From the NCBI GenBank assembly GCA_054601695.1, contig BAAHQB010000039.1, forward strand, positions 992,001 to 1,056,000: a stretch of 64,000 bases of DNA. Direction: 5' to 3'. This DNA is from Amorphochlora amoebiformis. Lineage: Eukaryota > Cercozoa > Chlorarachniophyceae. The position numbers were made by a program, and so were the translations under genes. Of this stretch, positions 31,655 to 64,000 are shown piece after piece. Position 1 is the stretch's first letter. Every line of letters begins with the position of its first letter. The notes beneath the pieces were generated by a model. It was given only the letters and a program-made list of their open reading frames with translations, was not told where the DNA came from and did no database searches.

Positions 31655-32115
31655 TTTGTACGCATATCGCGTATGCATCCGATGATTAATATCGGATATC
31701 GATGCTTAGTTACACGCATACGTATATGTTTATGTATACGTATGCATTGCATACGTCTGATGTGTACGTTTGTGTACATTGCGCGTATACGTACGATATG
31801 TATATACCCACACACCAGTCATACGTATCAGGTCATTGATCATCTTGTACGTACTATATCATGATACGTATACGTACGTATACGTATACGTACGTATACA
31901 TATACGTACGTATACATATACGTATGATATTTAATTAATATCCGACACGCACGTCTACGTATGATACTATAGCTAAACGTATGCACGCACTCATCATCAT
32001 CACATACGTATGCGCATATATCATGATGACACATGGCTTGTGTATTGACTCGGAGTCCGGCCTAGTAGCTACCGTACGTATGATGACCAGTGGTACGGTC
32101 ACTATCTGGACCATA
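31655..32115. repeat. TACG/GTATAC-rich alternating block
   Basis: Dense in CGTATACGTACGTATACG-like alternating purine-pyrimidine palindromes. Unlike the rest of the window it is rich in CpG. No exon seen. Confidence 0.75.
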
Positions 32116-32355
32116 TGTAGATATCGATGCGTATGAATTGTCAACCGTTCGAAGAGTTACTAGTGAGTAGATATCGATCATAAGTTAGAGATACTAGAAC
32201 AACTCTAGTAAGTTTAATTTCAATGTTGATTGAGTGTCATTTATATTCGAACTTAAACTAAGATACTACGATGTGTAAATCTAACATTTGAAAGTGCTAT
32301 GAATCCAAATTGAACTTGAACCGTTCATATTGAGATCTTAATGCCAGTGAAAAGT

Positions 32356-32438
<83 letters not shown>

Positions 32439-32511
32439 GCACTCCCCAGCCTGCTTCGCAGTACGTGCACAATAAGCTATCGCTGATTACTATGCTATGC
32501 TACGCTTACTA

Positions 32512-32568
<57 letters not shown>

Positions 32569-32587
32569 ACAACATACTAATACTGTG

Positions 32588-32651
<64 letters not shown>

Positions 32652-32795
32652 CACTATGGAAATAAATATACCAAAAAACACTATTCAATTTACATCCCTT
32701 CATGAACAAACAAACAGAACTTAACAAACACCACCGTACGAGCGACGCCAGTACATACATACACACACACTCAGAAAAGAGAGCTCCTACACTTA

Positions 32796-42087
<9,292 letters not shown>

Positions 42088-42462
42088 GTTATCTGCCCGA
42101 AATAAACAAAAACAGAAAAAACTATTAACCAAAACAAGAAAAAAGATTTAAAAAAAGGAAAAAAACAGCAAAACAAACATTCGAACAGAAACCGAACATC
42201 AAAAAACTCACCGAACACTAAGCCTTACCGTATCCTAAACCTAACCCACCCTAACACTAACCAGTCCCCACCCTAACCCTAATCAAGCTTAACCCTAACC
42301 CTAATCAAGCTTAACCGTAACCCTAACGCTAACGAACCTCAACCCTTACCCTAATCCCAACCAAACCAAATCCGAACAGAGCCTTACCAACGAACCTAGA
42401 AACCAAACAAACCCATCCCTCCCCTCCCCATCTCTTCTCCCCCCTCCCCCTCTCCACTTCCC
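42088..42462. other. Intergenic spacer with degenerate CCCTAA repeats
   Basis: This separates two co-directional minus-strand genes. Its upstream-gene side carries about 120 bp of CCCTAA/CCTAAC variants (42235-42365), the complement of the TTAGGG-like tracts elsewhere; the rest is A-rich on the plus strand. The promoter of the zinc finger-TPR gene should lie here. Confidence 0.6.
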
Positions 42463-49682
<7,220 letters not shown>

Positions 49683-49762
49683 CGGAGTCAAACGGAAGCC
49701 ATGAATCCGGAATCTAGCTCCGAATAAATAGTCTTTTTGTTCAGATTCATTTTGTCGCGAAA
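49683..49762. promoter_or_regulatory. 80-bp divergent intergenic region, presumed bidirectional promoter
   Basis: It lies between the ATG of the minus-strand anchor protein (49682) and the ATG of recA (49763). Transcription of both must start here or within the other gene. It is free of TA microsatellite and holds a short A/T-rich core (cgaataaatagtctttttgt). No known box is assigned. Confidence 0.6.
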
Positions 49763-57256
<7,494 letters not shown>

Positions 57257-57341
57257 CGCTAGATGGGAAATCTTCTGTGTTAAATCAACTTAATTATCAT
57301 CGCTACAACTAGATAACTCCACTGTAAAGCTATGTATGTCG

Positions 57342-57386
<45 letters not shown>

Positions 57387-57605
57387 TTATATATAATATA
57401 CACATGTACATAAATATGAATGTATATATAATTGTATATATTCATATATTATAAAATAGTATATCCGGCCGTATATATATATATATATATATGTAGATAT
57501 ATAATATAATAATAATAATAATAATAGTTTTTAGATATATATTTATAATAGTATATGTGTATATTACATATATGTATTAAAATACTACCATTATGATATA
57601 TATAT

Positions 57606-57636
<31 letters not shown>

Positions 57637-57957
57637 ATATTTACATTTTATATTATGCATTTTAATAGACGATGCAACTGCACATGTAATTCCACTAATA
57701 AAGAATGTAAATCGTTGTATCACATGATTCACATGTAGAAGCATGGAACTTCTATAATACGCTGAGTCGCTGACATTCTTATCATTGTTAATGATTAAAC
57801 ATTACAAGCGGCCAACCTAGTAGACCTAGTTACAGCGGACCATCATTTAAAAGAGTTAATTAAGACCTTGAATACAAAGAATACTCCAGATAATACTCTC
57901 GAAATACTAGTAATACGAAATTTTCGTATACATATGTATATATCTTGTACTAATGAG

Positions 57958-58019
<62 letters not shown>

Positions 58020-58514
58020 TCCTAGATATATGGTCCATTGAACTGAACTGGCTGAACATCACCAGATTCGATCAAGTTCTAGAATATGGTAATTCGGCTT
58101 ACACACCATCTGGATGAGGAATTTCAGACGATTGGAGTGATAATGAATACCCCAATTGTACGCTATCGTAACTCTCACACCAAATTGCGACTTCCCTCCC
58201 CTTCACAGTATCCCTTATATAATCTCGCAAACAGTATATCCGACCTTTCCCCCTTCGATTTTTTTGTAGTATATATTACACACATCATAATCCATCCCTA
58301 CGGTAGCAATGATATTACCTCTCTGACCCTTAGAAGACCGAGAGGGGGAAAGGCGATTCGAAGGGGGCTAAACCGCCGAGCCGACAGTCTCGTCGAAGCT
58401 GGGATTAAGCTGATCTTAAAAGTAGTATTAGAGGTTATTGGAGAATCTGTGAAACCTTTAGTCCGATTTAGCTATTACAGGTCCGCGAAAGCTATTGTTA
58501 GAGGTCACAAAGCT
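57257..58514. other. Intergenic region after recA
   Basis: It contains the recA 3' flank, TA tracts (57340-57640, 57958-58017), a short (AAT)n run near 57512 and about 300 bp of unique AT-rich sequence (57660-57950). An open plus-strand frame begins at 58086 but shows no motif. No terminator or polyadenylation signal can be placed with confidence. Confidence 0.5.
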
Positions 58515-58684
58515 ATGGCTGCCGCCATGGTGATGCTGGCGGCTCTCGCCCCCCAGAGTGCGACCTCCCTGGCGTGTACACGGAAAACAAGTGATTTTTC
58601 TAGATCAAAATATATCAGCGGGGGCTATAGCGGAGTTTGGGGTGGGAGGATGGCCAGGAGAGCGGGTCACGTGTCCAGTTTGGG
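58515..58684 (+). CDS. Probable leader exon of the hydrolase gene
   Basis: An ATG at 58515 opens a hydrophobic segment (MAAAMVMLAALAPQSATSLA) followed by an Arg/Ser-rich stretch, ending at a consensus donor (ggg|gtaagt). This is the composition of a secretory signal followed by a transit peptide. The next acceptor is at 58957 (catccag), opening SKRLSLFSHTHPRRDTVQL in the matching phase, but I could not find a donor that joins that exon in phase to 60142. The open frame actually extends upstream to 58086, so the true start could be earlier. It may also be a separate small gene. Confidence 0.35.
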
Positions 58685-59340
58685 GTAAGTCCATTAGACT
58701 TGCTTTGAATCTACCATTCTTCTTGAGTCACTATCAACTTTGGGGGGAAAGGGATCAATGTATTTTTCGGTTCATTCCTATTTTTTCGCATCCGTGGGCC
58801 GGGAAGGGATGGTGGACGGGATATTACACGTCACACATAGCATTACTACATCCGATTCGGATGTATGACCCATTCATACAAGCACGTTACTTACAGAGCA
58901 CGAATATGGAGTATTCCTCATCATTAATTTGTGTTTCTCTCCTCTTTTGCCATCCAGGTCCAAAAGGTTGTCGCTCTTTTCCCACACCCACCCGAGACGT
59001 GATACTGTTCAGCTACGTGCAGAAGGCATGTAGAAAAGTTTTCGCTATGTTCTAAGGATATTTTCGATATCCAGTATGTCTGTGTACAAATCAATATGTA
59101 TTATATACATATATATATATATATATATGATGTGTATATATATAAAAAAAATAAACATATACATATATATATATATATATATAATATATATATATATAAT
59201 ATATATACATATGTGTGTGTGTGTATATATATATATATTATATGTACATACCCTCACAACATAAATTACCCTCAAAACATAAATTATACATATATATATT
59301 TTTATGTATATAATATATATATATATATATATAATATATA

Positions 59341-59371
<31 letters not shown>

Positions 59372-59477
59372 ACATACATATATAATATATATATAAACAT
59401 AACCTATTAACAGACCCAACTAATCGCGAAATAAAAGGAAACGACCAGCCGGTGATTTCTACCCACGTCTATTGTTT

Positions 59478-59557
<80 letters not shown>

Positions 59558-59569
59558 ATGCACATATAT

Positions 59570-59648
<79 letters not shown>

Positions 59649-59654
59649 ATATAT

Positions 59655-59704
<50 letters not shown>

Positions 59705-59844
59705 TATGTATATAAATATACATGTGTACATATATATGTATATATATATATATATGTGTATATATATACATATATATATTATGTGTATATATCAATATAA
59801 GTAAAATTATGTGTATGTATATGTATGTATATATTACACATATA

Positions 59845-60005
59845 ACAACCCTAACCTCACTCTAACATAACCATAGCCCACTAACCCTAACCCCATTTGT
59901 AACCAAAATCCTGTAGCGCCCTAAGAGTAAGACTGCCCTAATGTTAAATCTAATCCCACATTCGAAGTTAAGGCCCTAAACCCTAATCCTTAAGGCCTAC
60001 GCTCA
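59845..60005. repeat. CCCTAA-like degenerate repeats
   Basis: Short block of ccctaacc variants upstream of the hydrolase core exons. Confidence 0.8.
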
Positions 60006-60141
60006 TGCATATCTTCTCCACTCAGCTATAAACGTAGCAGTATGTAACATATTAATATATATTATCAGGGCTATATTTTTCATACATATATATATATATA
60101 TATATATATGTATTTATATTTAAGATTAGTGTTTTTACCAG

Positions 60142-60250
60142 GTAAGACATCAGATCCGGTATGGGTCTCACCCGGACCAGTATGGGGATCTTTATATCCC
60201 GCAGGTGTTGTATATATAATAATAGATATGTTTATACATACATATTATAC

Positions 60251-60281
<31 letters not shown>

Positions 60282-60365
60282 ATGTAAATAACTACATATT
60301 GTATATATATATATATGTGGGTGTATATGTATATTTATGTTTGAATACATATATACATATATATA

Positions 60366-60411
<46 letters not shown>

Positions 60412-60481
60412 AATATATATACATATATATATAAATATGTATGTGTGTATGTAGATAATTCATATATATATATATATACAA

Positions 60482-60512
<31 letters not shown>

Positions 60513-60746
60513 TATGTGTGTGAGTGCGTATATCTGTATGTGTACGTATACGAGTCGGTCTGGAGATCCTTATATCTAGGTATTAAGCTACAGGTATAAT
60601 AATAGATATATATATATATATATATACATATTTATATATATATATATACATATATCTACATATGTATATTCACAACACTATGGAAACCATCATATTCCTC
60701 ATCATACAGATATTAGATTTTATATATATATATATTATATATATTA

Positions 60747-60796
<50 letters not shown>

Positions 60797-61066
60797 GTAA
60801 ATATATATATATGTGTGTATACACACATACATATATATAATTTATATCTACATAACATATAATACATTAAATAATATATACACATATATGTGTGTGTTTA
60901 TCAGAAGGAGTTTGACATTGAAAATAAGCCAGTTCCTCTTGTAGTTCTCATCCACGGAGGTACACAGTATATCGCATGTAAACATATATACACATAGATA
61001 TATTTATATATATATATATATATGTGTGTGTGTATGTGCATATACTTATGTACATATAAATGCATA

Positions 61067-61109
<43 letters not shown>

Positions 61110-61356
61110 GTAATATATAAATATATATACATGTATATATATATATATATATATATTTTTATATATATGTTTGTGTGTATATTTGCAGGTTAGCGTTTGC
61201 GTGTGTGTGCGTGTGTTTTAGTATGTGTGTGTATTATATGATATCTCAAATATGGTTATATTTTATAGGATTCTGGCAGCATGAGTATAGCAAGAAGCTT
61301 GAGCAAGAAGTTGCAAACGAAATCGCACAAACACGCCTCGCAGGTTCAGTTAATTT

Positions 61357-61415
<59 letters not shown>

Positions 61416-61452
61416 ATACATGTATATGTAAATATGTGTTCTCATACAATGA

Positions 61453-61519
<67 letters not shown>

Positions 61520-61653
61520 TATATATATATGCATATACATATACATATATATATATGTACATATATATAGCCGTGTGGAACATCGAGTACAGGCGCGTTG
61601 GGAAGGCAGGGCTACATAAAGGTGTATAAACTTACATGGTATTGCAATCTGTG

Positions 61654-61698
<45 letters not shown>

Positions 61699-61709
61699 GA
61701 TAAAAACAT

Positions 61710-61743
<34 letters not shown>

Positions 61744-61813
61744 GTATATGTATATTATATACATATACATATATATATATATATATATGTGCATACAGGT
61801 ATATATGTAATAA

Positions 61814-61852
<39 letters not shown>

Positions 61853-62051
61853 ATGTAGATATATGATCTAATGCAATATAATTTAATAATATGTAAATAT
61901 ATGTTATATATATATATATATATGTATAGATATAGACATATATATATATATATATATAATATACATATGTATATATGTATATATGTAAACATACATATTA
62001 CATATTTCTAGGCTGGCCTGAGATCTTCCTGGATGTTTCCGGTAGGTTTCA

Positions 62052-62107
<56 letters not shown>

Positions 62108-62278
62108 ATAGATATACATGTGTGTAAACATATATGTATGTTTATAGATGTATATGTATGTATGTATGTGTATGTAGAGTTTATATATGTATGTAAATAT
62201 ATACATTTATACATAAATATACATAATATATATATATACATATTTATTAGGTATGTGTATGTACATACGTTAAAACAG

Positions 62279-62312
<34 letters not shown>

Positions 62313-62584
62313 TAGGTATACGTATGTACATACTTTAAAACATATATATATTATATATATATATATATGAAGTTGCATTATACTGGTAGAATTTATACAT
62401 ATGTACGTATATGATATATATACATATATATATATATATATTATATAAATAAAAAATTTAATATAGGATATACATATGTAGGTATTTGCATATATATATA
62501 TATATATATAACACTATATATAATAAATACATAAACAGCTTCTATTTGCATCGCGGATAGGAGTGCACATGAACCCGAATAAAA

Positions 62585-62671
<87 letters not shown>

Positions 62672-63076
62672 ATATGTATATATATTAAATGTATACCACT
62701 AAGCAATTTCATGAATAACTTCTATCGCTGTTATCAGTGCATCTACTCATCGACCCATATAAACAAGCTTATATATATATATATACATATATATATATAC
62801 ATATATTTATATTTATATATATATATATATTCATATACATATAATATATACATACGTACATAACACGACATTAATACATAAATAGCTGCCATGGATCGCA
62901 TCGCGGATATGTGTGTGTCCTATTCTATTGACCCGAATAGAATAGCTGTCGTTGGGCATTCTGCTGGAGGCCATCTGGTATTATACCATGTGGTGTGTGT
63001 GTATGTGTATGATATGAATATATATATATATATATAACGTGGTGTATGTTATGAATATTTATGTGTGTATGTATAT

Positions 63077-63116
<40 letters not shown>

Positions 63117-63558
63117 CGTGTGTATGTATCATGTGTCTAATATATCTTAAAAACATACATATATATATATTTATATATATTTATATATATATGTATGTAT
63201 ATGTGTAAAAGGCTATGTGGACAGCAATGCGAAGGAACATACCTCAGGGTTCTCCAGGGGCTAATCCTAAGGTGATACATACATATATATATATACATAT
63301 ATACATATATATATATACATATACATACACATACATATAATATTGTACATATGCATACATATATACATAAATACATGTATACATATATATATATGTACAT
63401 GCATACATTACACAGATATATTTATAAATGTACATTACATCTAATAATGTAATGTAATTATATTACATTACATTATTAGATATAATGTACATTTATAAAT
63501 ATATCTGTATAATGTATGCATATACATATATATATATATATATATATATTTATACATA

Positions 63559-63597
<39 letters not shown>

Positions 63598-63635
63598 TGT
63601 ATATATATTATATAAATACATATGTATATACATAT

Positions 63636-63671
<36 letters not shown>

Positions 63672-63943
63672 ATATACACCATATGTATATACTATATATA
63701 TGAGAAGGGATAGTGAGAGTTAGAGTGAGATTGATATAAGAGAGAGGATGGATAAGTAGATAATAGGTATATATTACATAACATATATGTATATGTACAT
63801 GCGAATATACATATATATATATATATATATATGTATGTATATATATGTATATATATGTATATATATGTATACATATATATATATATATATAAATATATAT
63901 AAATATATAATATCAGGTCATGCCGCAGCTAGTTATTTCTCAG
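60142..63943 (+). CDS. Alpha/beta hydrolase (esterase / kynurenine formamidase-like), 3' end beyond the window
   Basis: Exons: 60142-60204, 60905-60959, 61269-61343, 61571-61621, 62012-62041, 62886-62977, 63212-63271, 63917-63943, all GT-AG and in phase, continuing past the right edge. Seen in order: [15 protein letters not shown], then [11 protein letters not shown] with the oxyanion-hole [52 protein letters not shown], then [18 protein letters not shown] with the nucleophile Ser in GHSAGG, and QLVISQ. This order is typical of bacterial-type single-domain alpha/beta hydrolases that cleave esters or amides; the Asp and His of the triad should lie downstream. The substrate cannot be told. The exon of 30 nt and that of 27 nt are unusually short. 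Confidence 0.91.
60545..60605 (+). repeat. Echo of hydrolase exon 60142-60204
   Basis: ggtctggagatccttatatc and then aataatagatata match the exon end, donor region and the following intron bases of the parent copy (ggatctttatatcccgcag|gtg and on). Confidence 0.75.
62535..62772 (+). repeat. Two echoes of the hydrolase nucleophile exon 5' half
   Basis: 62537-62592 (gcatcgcggata, then gaacccgaataaaaag) and a more worn copy at 62700-62772 lie upstream of exon 62886-62977. Neither reaches the GHSAGG part. Confidence 0.72.
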
Positions 63944-63964
63944 GTACAATTATATAAATGTATG

Positions 63965-64000
<36 letters not shown>

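Noticed and set aside
58558-59055. 165-residue plus-strand frame (DQNISAGAIAEFG...)
   Set aside because: No family motif, and it crosses a consensus donor; kept only as an alternative reading of the leader region.

Overview
The window looks like nuclear DNA of a eukaryotic microbe, most likely an alga or other protist with an endosymbiotic organelle. It encodes a bacterial-type RecA behind a long leader, its genes are cut into very small exons (9 to 317 nt) by GT-AG introns, and it holds many TTAGGG-like tracts. A secondary-plastid alga is an inference from the RecA leader; the species cannot be named. The dominant feature is (TA)n/(TATG)n microsatellite, which fills nearly every intron and intergenic gap, together with kilobase (GA)n/(CT)n tracts. 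Almost all apparent long ORFs (Ile/Tyr, Ser/Leu or Arg/Glu repeats) are microsatellite translations. I found the real genes by joining the short non-repetitive islands between TA tracts through splice sites and codon phase.

Layout. (1) About 1.5-24 kb (perhaps to 26.3 kb), minus strand: many short exons of one or two multi-pass membrane proteins of unknown family. (2) 26.6-32.8 kb: TTAGGG-like repeats, an unresolved low-repeat stretch with a plus-strand lysine-rich terminal exon ending at 29186, an array of short palindromes and a TACG-rich block. (3) 32796-42087, minus: a 13-exon, 295-residue protein with one C2H2 zinc finger and a TPR domain that has a complete carboxylate clamp, as in Hsp70/Hsp90 co-chaperones. 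(4) 42463-49682, minus: a 10-exon, about 378-residue protein with an N-terminal hydrophobic signal or anchor, family not recognised. (5) 49763-57256, plus: a 16-exon, 417-residue RecA recombinase. (6) 60142 to the window end, plus: an alpha/beta hydrolase with HGG and GHSAGG motifs, incomplete at the right edge; a probable leader exon lies at 58515-58684. Genes 4 and 5 are head to head with only 80 bp between their start codons.

The most unusual observation is a recurrent class of 'exon-junction echoes'. At least 15 exons have one to ten degenerate same-strand partial copies in an adjacent intron. Each copy carries one end of the exon, its splice site and the start or end of the intron, and is bounded by TA tracts. 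Exon 3'-end copies lie in the downstream intron and 5'-end copies in the upstream intron. These echoes account for most of the tandem repeats in the window that are not simple sequence. A second notable structure is an inverted-repeat satellite of about 0.5 kb inside an intron near 20.2-20.7 kb.

No rRNA, tRNA, CRISPR array or autonomous transposon was seen. Exon joins are hand-derived predictions; RNA evidence would settle them.
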